From Solenopsis invicta (Eukaryota > Arthropoda > Insecta > Hymenoptera > Formicidae), in contig NC_052671.1 in the NCBI RefSeq assembly GCF_016802725.1, forward strand, positions 9,157,501 through 9,221,500: a stretch of DNA of 64,000 nt. The letters are read 5' to 3'. Below the pieces are notes generated by a model. The model searched no databases. It saw only the letters and a list, made by a program, of their open reading frames with translations, and was not told the DNA's origin. The position numbers and the translations under genes were made by a program. How positions within the stretch are numbered: position 1 is the stretch's first letter; the number at the start of each line of letters is the position of its first letter. Shown one piece after another: positions 10,322 to 22,560 of the stretch.

Positions 10322-11250
10322 TATAGATGTTGCATTTGTTGATCGAAGCAAATAAATTAATAAAGTAATAAAAAAGTGTTTTGTACCATCTTGTTTTAAT
10401 AATAAATCGAACACAAACTTTTATCTTCATCCAATACAAAATTACAAAAAAATGAACAAAATTCATTAGGAGACAGTTTCCCATTTGACTGTGTGCGGGA
10501 GCCTTTGTCAATCTAGAAGCGCCAATCTGTCACTGTTTTAAAGCATAAGATTTTTTTAATATTCTTTTAATCTATTGTAACGTTGAAGATAACGCGCGAA
10601 AATGAGTCAAATCCATCAATTCAATTACGAATATTACGTTTATTAAAAAATACTATAGCTGTATTATTTACGCATCAATACGCTTTCATTGTCCTTTAGT
10701 ACATTTCTAGAAAATTTTCTTTATTTCTTTATTTGATTTCTACAAAGTTCTGTTGATCATAAAATGTCCTTGGAAATAAAATAAGGTTTTTCGAATGTTT
10801 TTTCTATAATCATTGAAGAGATTTCGGATAAAATTATACTATTCATTCATTTAGCATAACGAAAAATCAGCGTGTCTGATAAATATTTACCCCCAACGAT
10901 CGTGAGTAGATGCAACGAATTAAACTAAATAGAAAAGTCTCTCATGAAATAATGATTAATAAAAAAAATTCGCGAGTAGATGCTTGCATCTGCACGAAGA
11001 GACAGCTCAATTTTATGGTTGATAACAGCATAATGAGATGTTTGGAGATATGTTTTACGAACGGTACAATTATATGTAGTAACGCAGCGCTCCTACATAT
11101 CCAATGCCGCCTGTAAACAACTCCTCAAGTGCTTAGTAACAGTGAACGCATATAATGCTGGACGACTAAGCAGTTGTATTTGGTTTACATCTGCCTGTGG
11201 ATCGGGCAAGATATGCTTTCATTTGATAATTTTTAATCATTAATTTTTTG
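10322..11250. other. Intergenic sequence between two related MITE arms
   Basis: No gene supported. The short open frames at 10296-10511 (- strand) and 10910-11116 (+ strand) have no recognisable domain. Composition is AT-rich. The interval lies between two similarly oriented right arms of the same MITE family. Confidence 0.45.
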
Positions 11251-11340
11251 TTATTGCAAAAATCACAAATAACGGAGGACTTTTCTATTCAGTTTAGTTC
11301 GCTCTACCCAAGGGTTGTGTCAATAATTATCAAACACCCT
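11251..11340. repeat. Truncated copy (right arm) of the 10092-10321 MITE family
   Basis: The sequence from TTATTGCAAAAATCACAAAT to AATTATCAAACACCCT parallels the right arm of the palindromic MITE at about 10215-10320 (TATTGCGAAAATCGCAAAAT to AATTATCAAACACCCT). The left arm is missing or too decayed to see. Confidence 0.6.
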
Positions 11341-11430
11341 TTATAAATTCGCTGGTTCAGACTTTGCACTGTGTAATATCATTGTTTATAGATACATGTA
11401 AGGTAAAAATGAAGTTATCTACGTGATATA

Positions 11431-12214
11431 TTAGATGTATGCAAAAGTTTTAGTCCTTTTATTCAGCCCTCTAATCTAATTATTTTAAATTGAAATGTTT
11501 TCCCGTCATTTTGTAAGTGTAAGTTGGGTATTAAACTTTCTAAAATGCCTTTCTAAAATATTGTGTTCCTTGATACGTGCAAATATTGATTTTGTCGCTT
11601 TGACGGTGATCTTGATGCAAGTGATCATCCGCGATCTGGAACGTTGCGAAAGCTTGAGATCGGCAATTTGAAAGCGTTGTTGAATAAAAACCCGTCCCAA
11701 AGAACTTGCAAAACAGCTTGGAGTTGACCAAACAACAGTTTTAAGACTACATAAAACGGGACAAATTCAAAAGCTCGAAAAATGGTTAGAATTATCTGCC
11801 AGTTGAGTACATACGTGCGTTTCATTGCTTTTCAAACAGTGCACAAAATTTTTTTGTGGAAAATTATTACTGGAGATGAAGAGTGAATTATATGTAATAG
11901 TTTTCTACAGAGTCTTCTACATTAATGGCAAAATCAAATATTCATAGCAAAAAGATTTTTTACAGTTGTATTTGGTAAAATGTAAAAAATGTAATTTTAT
12001 TTCAAGCTTTTTTAGCCGAAAACGGTTCATGCTGAACGCTATCCTTTCAAACCGATATCTTTCTTTCGCGAAGGAATTCGACAGTTGTCCGAAAGGCATT
12101 CAGGAAATTATAGAAAACGAGGGAAAATATTTTTCGGATTTATTTACAGTCACAGTATTTTATGATAAGCAAATAAAAATTTGAAAAAAAAGACGAACTT
12201 TTGCACACATCTAA
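11431..12214 (+). mobile_element. Internally deleted mariner transposon (784 bp)
   Basis: Terminal inverted repeats are TTAGATGTATGCAAAAGTTT on the left and TTAGATGTGTGCAAAAGTTC (reverse complement of the right end). TA flanks both sides (11429-11430 and 12215-12216). Intact mariners are about 1.3 kb, so roughly 0.5 kb is missing. Inside are degraded transposase segments in the expected order: a PRSG-type linker, a helix-turn-helix, the first catalytic block ITGDE and a C-terminal segment. The copy is dead. Confidence 0.9.
11599..12184 (+). pseudogene. Mariner transposase relic
   Basis: Conceptual reading gives pieces of a mariner DDD transposase in different frames. FDGDLDASDHPRSG begins at 11599. 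After a frameshift near 11690 comes RPKELAKQLGVDQTTVLRLH (11693-11752), continuing to KTGQIQKLEKWLE, the second helix-turn-helix of mariner transposases. ITGDEE (11866-11883) corresponds to the motif with the first catalytic Asp and is followed by a TGA stop. FAKEFDSCPKGIQEIIENEG (within 12067-12126) and KYFSD match the usual C-terminal end. The central region with the second and third catalytic Asp is deleted. The gene is nonfunctional through frameshift, stops and deletion. Confidence 0.88.
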
Positions 12215-12777
12215 TAATAACCCGAGTTATCGGTTAAGTCTATTGGAAACGCGATCGGTTTAATAAAATAATATAGAATTATTGCGATAACGTAATTTTA
12301 AGTTAATTTATATTCAATTCTGGATGAGTTGCGTAGAGGTGACGATCAATTTCATTTTGATGCGAAACACAACCGGGTCTCTTGACAAAATTTATACAAG
12401 AATTATTCTCGTATAAATCGGAATTTCATTTGCTGTGTACTGCTTGTGCTGGGCCAGGGAGAAAAATTATGCATGACATAGGTTACCAACGATTCGCGCT
12501 AACGCCGGATCGACCTCTACATTCAAAAAGTCACTAGACATTGGAAGATGCAATATCTGCGATATAATTTTATATAGCATACCCAAATAGAGAGTGGACA
12601 ATGCTTTGGACAGCATCGATCAAAATGAATGAGAAACAGATCTACACGTGTCTACTATGCTAACACATTATCTTCTTGTTTGTTTTATTGATGAAAATTC
12701 ATACTTGATGTTTATCAATTCAAAAAAATACTCAGTTTGGTGATGACTCTCAAACATTTTGGGAGACAAGCGTACGA
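12215..12777. other. Intergenic sequence, no feature seen
   Basis: Moderately AT-rich sequence between the mariner relic and the next MITE. No open frame, splice-flanked exon or repeat was recognised. Confidence 0.5.
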
Positions 12778-13068
12778 ACTCTCTAAATCAGTGTAATATG
12801 CACCGAAAAACAGTGAATAGTCTAATTCCAATGCTATCAGTGTATTATGCACTGAAAAACAGTGAACAATCGGATTCCAGTGCTATACTTATAAATACAT
12901 CAATCAGTGATATGTACATTATCTTTCAACAACAATATACTGATTCCGATCAGTGAAAGTGCCCCCTTATAGTTGGAATCACACAAGATAGGAAATAGTC
13001 ACTGACGATCATAGTTATAAATATAGCTACGAATCAATAAGATTTCGCTGATTTTAGATTTAGAGAGA
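12778..13068. mobile_element. MITE family 2 copy (291 bp) with internal 49-bp tandem repeat
   Basis: Ends are ACTCTCTAAATCAGTG on the left and, on the right, GATTTAGAGAGAAT, whose reverse complement is ATTCTCTCTAAATC. Inside is a 49-bp unit starting CAGTGTAATATGCACC at 12789 and CAGTGTATTATGCACT at 12838, followed by many CAGTGA/TCACTG words. The interior matches the inverse of 27490-27658, and the ends match 20634-20889. No coding capacity; superfamily unknown. Confidence 0.75.
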
Positions 13069-13213
13069 ATGAGCGAAATTACATTGGAAACATGAAAGGC
13101 GGCAGGAATAATAAATTTCATTTGCGCAAAGATTCAATAATTAAATTATTAGATTGACAAGTAATCCGCGCGCAATTGCATAAACTGGAAATTGTAAGAT
13201 TCACGCAAAAATA
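13069..13213. other. Short AT-rich spacer
   Basis: No feature recognised between two transposon-like elements. Confidence 0.5.
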
Positions 13214-13900
13214 TTATTAAGCACCAAGATCCGCTCTGACCGAGTAAGGCTCTCTTTACTTATTTGTGTTTTTCACATACCAGTTGATTTTCATTTATTA
13301 GTGTAAATTATTAGACACAATATTAATACATTTCTAAATTTCGCGTTTACTTTACGATTAATTTATCGCGATTATTTATCATCAATTGCCTTTGTGATCT
13401 GAATAAGACGTCTAATTGGTTTCTTTTTCATTGATGGTAAATCGTAATGAACCATTTTGAAGCATAAAAGACTGAAGATTAAAACAAAATGTTTTCTCGC
13501 TTAATTCTGGTCATCTAATTATAAATTACTTTTAAGATCGCTATACTTGGATAAAGTACATCTCGAAAAAATTTTCCTGCACGCTGTGTACAAAAGAAAT
13601 TTTGCACATAGCACAATTGTACCTCTTTCTATCTTATTCGCTGTGATTTGATATTGTATCTGACGTATTATTTATATTATACCAATTATACAATTCTTTC
13701 ATTATCTCTGTATAAATTTTATGGATATAATTATTATGAATTCTTCATTGTATATTTTATATTTTAGAATATCGAAATTTATTTTCTTAATCTCTTCTAA
13801 ATTTACTCTCTAAATATTGTAAGATAATTTTATTTTACCACACACTTAAATCAAGAAATGACCAATAATGATTAAAGCGGATCTTAGTGCTCAAATAATC
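13214..13900. mobile_element. Candidate TIR element with AAGATCCGCT termini (~690 bp)
   Basis: The left end, TATTAAGCACCAAGATCCGC, is mirrored by the reverse complement of the right end, TATTTGAGCACTAAGATCCG. A third instance of the same terminal block starts at 14148 on the + strand. The interior is AT-rich without an open frame. A non-autonomous DNA transposon is likely, but no target duplication was confirmed. Confidence 0.55.
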
Positions 13901-14147
13901 ACACACAACACAATATTAAATTGCTAATCAAGGTAATATTTATCGCAACAAATTCTTCAGAGAGTTTTTTAGAACAAGGAGCATCTTATAGATGCTTGTA
14001 AGCATTAATACTATTAAATTGATTAGCATTTTAATATTGTAACATTACTTTTCTGGTTCAATTTAAAAGCTGCGCTTCAAGATCGACGAATATGCGGCGC
14101 CAAGTTCAGGGAACTAGAAAATGTATATAAAATCACTTAGAAAAATT

Positions 14148-14230
14148 ATTATTTGAGCACTAAGATCCGCTTTGACCGTTATTGGCCATGTCTTGATTTG
14201 AATGTATTATACACATTTCGTGGTTTTATA
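14148..14230. repeat. Third terminal block of the AAGATCCGCT family
   Basis: The + strand reads TTATTTGAGCACTAAGATCC and continues for about 60 bp in parallel with the reverse complement of 13902-13840, including TATTGGCCATGTCTTGATTT versus TATTGGTCATTTCTTGATTT. It is a truncated copy or the end of a second element. Confidence 0.6.
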
Positions 14231-15133
14231 GATATATTAACTAATTTTATTTTATTCTATTTTTAATTTCGAAAAACAGTATAGCTAAATTTTACTTAAT
14301 ATTTTACGTTCTCATTCTCTTCATACGTAAAATTAGTAACTACCTGTAAAGAAACTTGTAAATAAATTTCTTTAATTTAGCAAAATATTATTTGTGATAT
14401 ACTTGCGGCTTCAACAATTTCCTCAAAAAATATACAGTTTTCCCGCATTCGAATATATAGAAATGTATTTTTTATCGTTTGCGATCTAGAACTTAATTTT
14501 CGGATGAATGTAATCGACCGTGTTAATATGCTAGGCAAGATAACAGAGCAAACACAGATATACAAGAATATACAAGCCACGCTCGTGCCTCAATTTATTA
14601 ATCGCCAAGTAATTAGTGCGAGTCTTTTGTTCGTTTACAAACAATTTCTCACATGCACTTCTCGTATACTCGAATCTAATGGCAAAGTACGTTCGTAGTA
14701 TTAGCGAGAAAAGAGAAAGTGAAATCGATCGACTGCGCTTTATTTTGGCAAGTGCGAGATATAAGTATTTTGCGAGACTTGGCGAAACCTTGTACATAAA
14801 TGTCAAACGCGAACTACAACGGCATAGGTGTTCAATGTAAAATGTATAAAATAATTTACGATTTTTATTATGTGTGATATCTTGTAAATTTTGAAGATAG
14901 AGTGTAACATTATTGTGTAATAATTATTTTCGTTGTGTATATGCTTATTATATCGGCAGAGAAGAAAATATCAACACTTGTCGAATATTATTGTACCATA
15001 TTCTATTTGTTTTGCAGAAGACCTGAAATATATTGATAAGACAGTATATTGGAATACAATCTTACTTATTTATACTGGCCAATCCTCCATACATAATATA
15101 TATAAAAAGCTTTAAATATCTTTTATTACAATA
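14231..15133. other. AT-rich intergenic sequence
   Basis: Several overlapping small open frames on both strands (for example 14504-14840) have no recognisable product and shadow each other. No RNA gene seen. Confidence 0.45.
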
Positions 15134-15389
15134 CACCCAAAAAAACTCATTTAATTTTAAGTTATTAGAATATTTTATTTCTGTCTCCGTTTTTTTTTTT
15201 TAAATAACTAAAAATGTTTTTAGCTTCAAACTCGTGTTTAGATGTAACACACTAAACCGTTTAGTTGAAATCTTTAATAGCTTTAAACGTTTGAGAGCTT
15301 TAAATATAAACATCGTAGTATTTAAAAAGCGGAGCCAAAAATGAGAACATTTTAATATCTTAAAATTAAACACTTCTTTTTTGAGTGTC
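15134..15389. mobile_element. MITE with CACCCAAAAAA / CACTCAAAAAA ends (~256 bp)
   Basis: The left end CACCCAAAAAAACTCATTTA runs into ATTTTAAGTTATTAGAATAT. The reverse complement of the right end starts CACTCAAAAAAGAAGTGTTT and runs into ATTTTAAGATATTAAAAT. The long inverted ends and lack of coding capacity indicate a MITE. TA precedes the left end; the right flank is less clear. The CAC(T/C)nAAAA termini resemble other elements in this window (25498, 31617, 58069), suggesting related families. Confidence 0.7.
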
Positions 15390-15780
15390 TCTGTGCATGT
15401 CAAAAATACTTGTATTTTTTTTTTTTTTAATTTACTTACACCCATAGAGACAATGTTATCTACGATGTCGATACCGATATCTGAGAAATCGTTCTGTCTG
15501 ATAAAAATAATTTCATTAAAAACGTATGAAACAATTCGCATACACGGAATCTATACAAATAATAAATTTCTTTAACAAATTTTTATTCTCAATTTAATTC
15601 ATGTCTCCTTCCTCGCTCTTTTGCGGTACAAATAATGGCAAACGGAGAACTCGAATGTATAGCTGGCGTCTTCTAAGATTCCTAGGCAAGATTATAGAAA
15701 TCGTTTCTTCAGTGAATTATATAAATATCGTATAACGGGCACAAGATTTTTTCTTATTAAACTGGCCCCGAACTTAAGGA
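15390..15780. other. Intergenic sequence, no feature seen
   Basis: Transition from AT-rich to GC-richer sequence. No gene, RNA or repeat recognised. Confidence 0.45.
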
Positions 15781-16720
15781 GCATCCCGTGAGGCGTATTG
15801 AACGGATAAAAAAAAGTGGATAAGAAAGGAGACATATGTACAGGAAGGGTTCGGTTGGCATGGCGCCACGGCGCGTCTAGTAGGCACCTACGCGGGAAAG
15901 AGAGAGGAGAGAAAAAGTGGAGGCGATAGCATCGGCATCGGGACGACCGTGGCGTTTTATTGCTCGATAAGCAGATGAATTCGTCAGATAATTTCCAGGC
16001 CCGATGCAGATGATTTTATTAGCTAAACCCGTACGAGACCCCGGAATTCTTCGGGTCGAGGATTGAGATGACACGGGCTCCGGGGAAGATCACCAGAGAT
16101 AAGATGAGATACCGAGGGAGGTCCGGCCAGGTGTCCTCGCGTGAATTCGTATGATCGATGATTTTCGGATATGCTAATCTTTCGCGCGGTACGCATTATA
16201 TACGTTCGTCATTCCGTTCTCTCATCCCGATTTGTAACGTACAGCGCGCGACAAGCGATCGACAAGCGAATTCACGAGGCGAATAAACGAAGCCAGGACG
16301 CCGAGAGAGTGAAAACGAAGGCGACGGATATGAAAAATATAATTCCCATCCTCCGGTATAACGTGCTTTTGTCTTGCTGCCCCCGTCCACCCTTTTTTTT
16401 TCGCCTCCCCTCATAAAAGCGAGATTCGTATTAAAAAGGCACGACATATAATTAATGTCCGACGGTCACGAAAGATGCGGAGCGCGAGCCGACGATGCCC
16501 CGGCATCCCATATACACGCGTGCCGATTTATAAAGGACACGCATTCCTCTACTCACGTACGCGTGTACACGTAGGCGCGTATGCTCGTCGCGTGCCGCGA
16601 CGAACCGCGCGGACTTGCGCACGTGCGTGCCCAAGTGCGCGGCCGCTAAAAGCGCTTACATTAAATTCTTTAAATTAATTGCAGAATAATTAAACGCACG
16701 AAACGCGTGACGCGTTTCTG
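15781..16720. other. CpG-dense block, candidate regulatory region
   Basis: This block is far richer in G+C and CpG than its flanks. The part at about 16540-16650 is especially dense in GCG/CGC and ACGT words. Several overlapping open frames on both strands reflect composition, not genes. Such islands in insect intergenic DNA may be enhancers or promoters; no specific motif set supports one use. Confidence 0.35.
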
Positions 16721-19000
16721 TCGGCATTCTTCACAGCTCCCTCCCTCGCTATAGAAGCTGTTGGCCAGCTGCTTCTTTTTATTAAATCCTTTATATCTTC
16801 TGTCTACAAACTGGTCTATAACTGCCGCGAGCAAAAAGCAGCGAGCCTGCCTAAATTATAAGAAACCTGTTAATCCGCACGGAACTCTTGTACTACATGG
16901 TGTATAACGATTTTGTGAGATTTTATAACTTAAAAATTTGATTCGTAAAATGGTTTTGTGTTGCGACTGCTCATTGAACCGTTTCTGAGAAATTATATAA
17001 CGGATAGCGTGCGACGCTTTCAGATTCTCAAAAAACGCACCGGTGACTTCATCATTTACGTTCTCGCAATCGAAGGCGTGAAAATCGATTAGATTAGAAA
17101 GAACCCATCGAGTCTCGCAGCTCGTGGACACTATCGCCGACGCACTTCCGCAGAAGCGGTGTAAAACGGTGTAAGAGGATTAAAAGGCTCAGCCGATTGG
17201 CTCCCATTACCGGTCCTGTCTGGGTTGTAAATCCTCCATAAATCCATTGATAAATCACGCGCGACTTCGTGCGGACGCACGACTCGCCTTAACGACCGTT
17301 TCGCGAGTCTGCGTGCTTATGGAAACTTTAGCAGCGAATCGAGTTTTAACCCGAATCGAAACGAGTCGAAACCCGAACCACGATCGTATAATCGAAGCCT
17401 TGTGTCGCTAATTGAGTAATTAATCAAAATTCGTAATGAGACAATTTCAATCAACCTTGCGATACACGTAATATATAACATATATTATAAATTCTAGTTA
17501 ATTATTTATCAAAGAAGACTATTCATATGCTTATGTATAAATTATCGTTTTCGACGGCGTCACAGAATGTAAAATTAATGCTTTTAGTAAATTATGCAAA
17601 AATTATGTAAGTTATAAAAATATGCGAATTATGCAAGTTATAAAAAAAAAACATAAAATTCCAACTACAGTACCGTCTCGTTTTGAAAAACAATTAATTA
17701 TTTAATAAATAAAATTCTAATCCGTGGTGCAATAAGAAAAAAATTTCTGTCGACTGCATTGTACCTCATGCGCATTAATTAAATATTGAAAAAAATGCTA
17801 TAAAAATAAAATACAATTATTTAAAGATTTAGAGCTTCTTTATATTATCTTTAAATTTTTTAATTTATCAATGTTTAGCAGAACGTAACAATGTGTGTAT
17901 GTTGCACACAAACGTTGATAGATCTTGTACCAAGTCTAAAGATTATAAATCTAATAAACATTAATTAATTTTTATCACGTCATTAGGTTTATCTGACGTA
18001 TAATATAATTTATTAATGCACCGCGTTTATTAATAAGCCTTCCAACGTAACATATAGGCGCATATATAACTTCTGTTATTTATTAATGGAATATTATTCG
18101 TATAGATAAAGAAAATGTATTTATATCAAAGGTGAAAAACAGGCTTTTTTAAAATATCTTTCTGGCAGCATTTTATATGCCACGAGAATGATACAACTTA
18201 CAATTAATGCAATAATAAATCAATAATTAGATATAATGTTTAATTAAAAATATGTATATATTATTGCATTACTCGCGATAATAACGATATCCCATTTAAT
18301 TCCACGCTTCATTTACCTTACAATCGCTCGCGCTTGCCTTTCACAATGGAAACATTTGCAAAGAAAAATTAAAATAAACGATCTCGATACCTTTATAAAC
18401 GTGAAAATATTAGTGCTATCACTACTTGCGAGATAGATGCAACGATCATTGCTGTCAAAGGGTTAAAGGTTGCTCTGCCGTGAAGTAATGGAAGTGTGTC
18501 GTGCGTTCCGGAGCTGGATCTGCGCCTCTGTTCAATGAATAAATGCTCAATCGCACCAGTACATGCGTCAAGTACACTAGGCGTCATAAATGCTTTTATA
18601 TTCGCATAATTTCATACAATTATTTTGAGAATTTATCTAAATATTTACACATCATTTATAATATTAAAAAGAAGCGGCAATTGACAGCTAACGTTTAGCG
18701 TTTGCCATATTTTAAATAAAAGATTAAAAAATAAATAAATCATGTTACAAGCTACTCTCTATATTAAATAAATTTATAAAATAATATTTCTTTGAATTTT
18801 TATATTATCATTAAATTTAAATCTAAGACACGCACGCGTGTGACGTATCTTATCTCGAAACCGAAATCTTTACTCAAAACAGCTGCTGGGATAAAGTTTC
18901 CGTAACTTTCGAAGCTGTTTACCTTCTGCCAGCTGACGAATAATCTGATGAGACAGGGATACACGTGTCGTTACGTATTGACGTTTCGTATAATCAAACT
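16721..19000. other. Intergenic sequence
   Basis: Mixed sequence to about 17400, then AT-rich. Near 17230-17260 closely spaced CATAAAT and GATAAAT words look like homeodomain-type sites. No coding exon, RNA gene or clear transposon was recognised. Confidence 0.4.
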
Positions 19001-19914
19001 CATCTCCTTTGCCTTTTCACGCTCCAAGAATCAAATGCGCGCGGAGATTTTACGTATTGCATCTAGACGCGATGCTGTAGGCTGAAAAATGCCCGTTTGG
19101 AAAATGCTGAGGCGTATACAACGCCTAGTGTACACGTGGGACAGCTACGTGGGCGTGTACGTGTGCCGGTATGATCTACGAGGGTTATTACAACGGCAAC
19201 GAGGCACGACGCGAGTGCTCACCGAGGATACCATCGATTCTTCTCTACTCTTTGGCCCCTGCCACGATATAACATCCCGGCTCCGACCGTCTCGTCGTCG
19301 GTACCGGAGGAGTCCTTACCGGAGTAAATACACAAGTCGCGGCCGACTGCTGCATTCCGGCTGTAACGGGGCGTCGCAAGTACGTGTCTCTCTCTTTCTC
19401 TCTCTCTTTCTCTTTGCCTTTCTTCCAGTCGACGGCCGCGAAAATACATCTTGGGGATGTTGAAGCGCGTAACGTCGATCAGCGAGATTAACGCCTGAGA
19501 ATGGAAGTTCTGAACGAGACAAGTTCTCGCGCAAACAAAATGAAACATATGCTCCGAGATAATGACGTGTATAATTTTTTCTTTTTTTTTTCTTCTTACC
19601 TGCAATAATAGTTCGCGCGATAATGCCAAGGTTCAACAAAATATTCGGGACGTAAAATTTACGAGCCCACGAGACACGCGACAGCGCGTCGCACGTCGCG
19701 CTCGTCATCGCCGATAATTGAAGTTGTCCCGCAGACCCGCTGAGAGTACTTTTCGTTATCCGTGAGCGTGAAGTATTATCACGAAGGAGGATAAATGGAG
19801 AGAAGAGTCCGCGAGAGTGGAAGAGGCGCGAAAGAGGAGGGCCAAGCGAGCGTTTACCCGTCCGCTCCGATCCGGTGAATGAGAGGCAGCGGGAGAGCAG
19901 AAGGAGAGAGAAAA

Positions 19915-19918
<4 letters not shown>

Positions 19919-19964
<46 letters not shown>

Positions 19965-19966
19965 AA
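19919..19966. repeat. (GA)n microsatellite
   Basis: Nearly pure GA dinucleotide run with a few AA interruptions. Confidence 0.95.
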
Positions 19967-20095
19967 GGATGAAACGAGAATCGAATGAGAACGAGAGCCG
20001 GAGAGCGCAATTTGTAGTCGCTCTCATTTGTCACCGCGTCTCCCTCACTGTACCCCCTTCGTCCTTAGTCACCTACCATCTTGCCCGGCTCTTCT

Positions 20096-20127
<32 letters not shown>
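20096..20127. repeat. (TG)n microsatellite
   Basis: Nearly pure TG dinucleotide run, about 32 bp. Confidence 0.95.
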
Positions 20128-20133
<6 letters not shown>

Positions 20134-20633
20134 CAGAGAGATTCCATTTCTCCTTCTTCCACACATTATATCCATCCACTACTTCCACTGTTACCACCAC
20201 TAGGTAGATAGGTAACTCCCTCGTCCTTCGGTTTTACCTTCTCCACCCTCTCCGTGTCGCTTGCACGCTCCTTCTATCGCTTCTCGTCCTCCGCCCTGTC
20301 TTGGATTCTCCTAGGACAATTCTTACCAGATAACAGACAGATGAAGGAAAAATCTATCGTGTGATACGCAAATGCGCCAAGTATTTAATAGCATGTGCGT
20401 GGAATTGATAAAAAAAAAAAATAAATAAATTGCAGTAAAGTCGATGGTAAAATAAATCAGTAAAAGGGAAATTTATTTTTAGGATGATCTATACAGAACT
20501 GCCTTTATATTCAGACATAAACCTCTTTCCAGAAAATTTTAAAGTCATGAAGAAACCATTATACGTATGAGTATATTGAAACTTTGTACTTTGATATCTT
20601 GTGGAGAAAATTTCATCCAAGTTATTGTAAAGC

Positions 20634-20889
20634 AATCTCTAAATCTGAATCACTGATTATCAGTGAGTAATTGTGATCAACAGTCCCAAGTATGCCACGT
20701 ATTGTGTATTAATTAATGATTATTTATTTATTTATTAGTATTTATAAGTATTTATTAATACACTGAGAACTTTTCATGATTACCAGTACTTTTTCATTGA
20801 TTCTTAGTTTAAGATAAGCACTAGATTTATTAATTCCAAGTATGCCACTGGTAATCAGTGATTATTCACTGATTCAGATTTAGAGAGTA
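20634..20889. mobile_element. MITE family 2 copy (~256 bp)
   Basis: The left end AATCTCTAAATCTGAATCAC faces the reverse complement of the right end, TACTCTCTAAATCTGAATCA. Internal words CCAAGTATGCCAC (twice) and CAGTGATTATTCACTGATTC are shared with 27211-27489. No coding capacity. The target duplication is unclear. Confidence 0.75.
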
Positions 20890-21700
20890 TTTAATTCCGC
20901 ATTCTCTCTTATACATAAAAAAAAGAAAAAAGGGCTGCAGATAAAAAGATATAATCCTGACTCGACCCTTCGATAGCGCGAGACAAACACGATGACTGCG
21001 CAGTCACGATCACGGTAATAATTTCATAAAACGTCGTCCAGTCTCGCCCAGAAATCATACCTCCTTCGACACCCCAAGGAGCTAGAGTCCGAGGGACCCG
21101 AGTGGATTCAGCGAATGGCGCATTTCGGTATATTAACACGTAACACATCAAGCAACCGTCACACGAGCGCACCTGCGCCGCGTTAGAGCCAAGGGACGCG
21201 CATACACGCGTGCACTTTATTATTTATACCCTGTAAAAGTCAGATTTTCTCTTCTTTTTTTTTCGATTCTCGACGCGCGAGTCGAAGTGGAAACCGAATT
21301 CACGTGGCCCGGTTATAAACGTCCCCGTAAATTCGAGGCTGGTTAGAGATCGTAAAATAGCGTGATACGGCCAAGATACGGGTCCCGGTGGCGTGGCACA
21401 GAAAATCATAAAGTCGATCCGTACGTCCCGCGGAAGGCCCTAGCCTCCTAAGCCGATTGCTTGTCGACTCTCGAGTTTATTTGTCTTTTCATTCGCTTCC
21501 CGACCACGGTGCGAGCCTCACTTTGTCGCGTCTGGGTGTCTCGCTTATTAATTACGGCATATTCGCAGTCGTGTATTTACATCACGGTACATTCCAGAGA
21601 AATTCCTACTGTCGGCGAAAACTGAGCTTTTTCCAACCATTTCCGGATATATATTTAATTAAAATTTTATTCATCTAAATTATACGCAGATTATATTTAT
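20890..21700. other. Intergenic GC-mixed sequence
   Basis: Moderate CpG content; no convincing exon. The open frames at 20909-21172, 21224-21409 and 21457-21678 are unrecognised and lack splice context. Confidence 0.4.
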
Positions 21701-22560
21701 CACGCGTTTTTCTTCGCTAATCATAAATTCTACAATTATTTGTAATAAATAATGGAAATAGAATTATTAAAAACCCTTATACACTATGTACTTTGTAAAT
21801 AGTATATAATAAATATAATTTATGTATAATTCTATAATATTAAAATATACATTTTTCACATAAGAGAATTAAGTATATAAATTTTTATAAATATATTGTA
21901 TTTTGTTATAAAAATGTGACAATATTTAATACAGCGATATATTTTCCGTAAGGTATAATTTCTTTAAAAAAATTTAGATTAAATATTATTTAAATAGTAC
22001 TTAATATTTCTGCTGTATTATATATTGCTACTTTATATTAATGTTTCTTATTCCTTCCTAATTTATTTTTATTTTCTTTTATCGATAAAACGTTATATAT
22101 TAAATCTATAAACATTTATATATTTTAAAGTTATGAGGATAGATACGAGATGATATTTCACTTTCATTCATTTACATTTAGTTTATATCATTTTCCAAAT
22201 TTACATGAATCATGATCTTTTTTTTTTAAATGATAACATCTACAATTAATCTAGCTTTAGAGATTAAAGTGAGAAGGAAGTAAAACAAATTGATTATTTT
22301 TATATTATTTTACTTATTCGTCTACTTTTTAATTTTTTATTTAAATATAATTTTAGAAATAAAAAAAAATTAATTATTTTCTACAATTTGTAGTATAAAG
22401 ATAAAATTTGAAGTATGGAGGTTTAAAGAAGGTGCTTATTCTCTTTTTTTATTTTTGTTGATGTTATTTTTGATGTCGCGCATTGAAGTGAATCATTTTT
22501 ATATACAAAGAGTAAAATAATTCTGGCTTATCTTAAACGAGAATTATTTAATCCCTTATA
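21701..22560. other. Very AT-rich intergenic stretch
   Basis: Long A/T homopolymer and TTATAT runs; no gene or recognisable element. Confidence 0.5.

Larger units (their letters stand above)
19001..20350. other. CpG-dense block with microsatellites
   Basis: GC-rich, CpG-dense sequence with a CT tract (19384-19415), a GA tract (19919-19966) and a TG tract (20096-20127). Open frames here translate to low-complexity Arg/Glu or Leu/Ser strings and are composition artefacts. Possible regulatory island; no gene supported. Confidence 0.4.

Noticed and set aside
19756..20211. Overlapping Ser/Leu- and Arg/Glu-rich open frames
   Set aside because: Direct translations of the GA and TG microsatellites.
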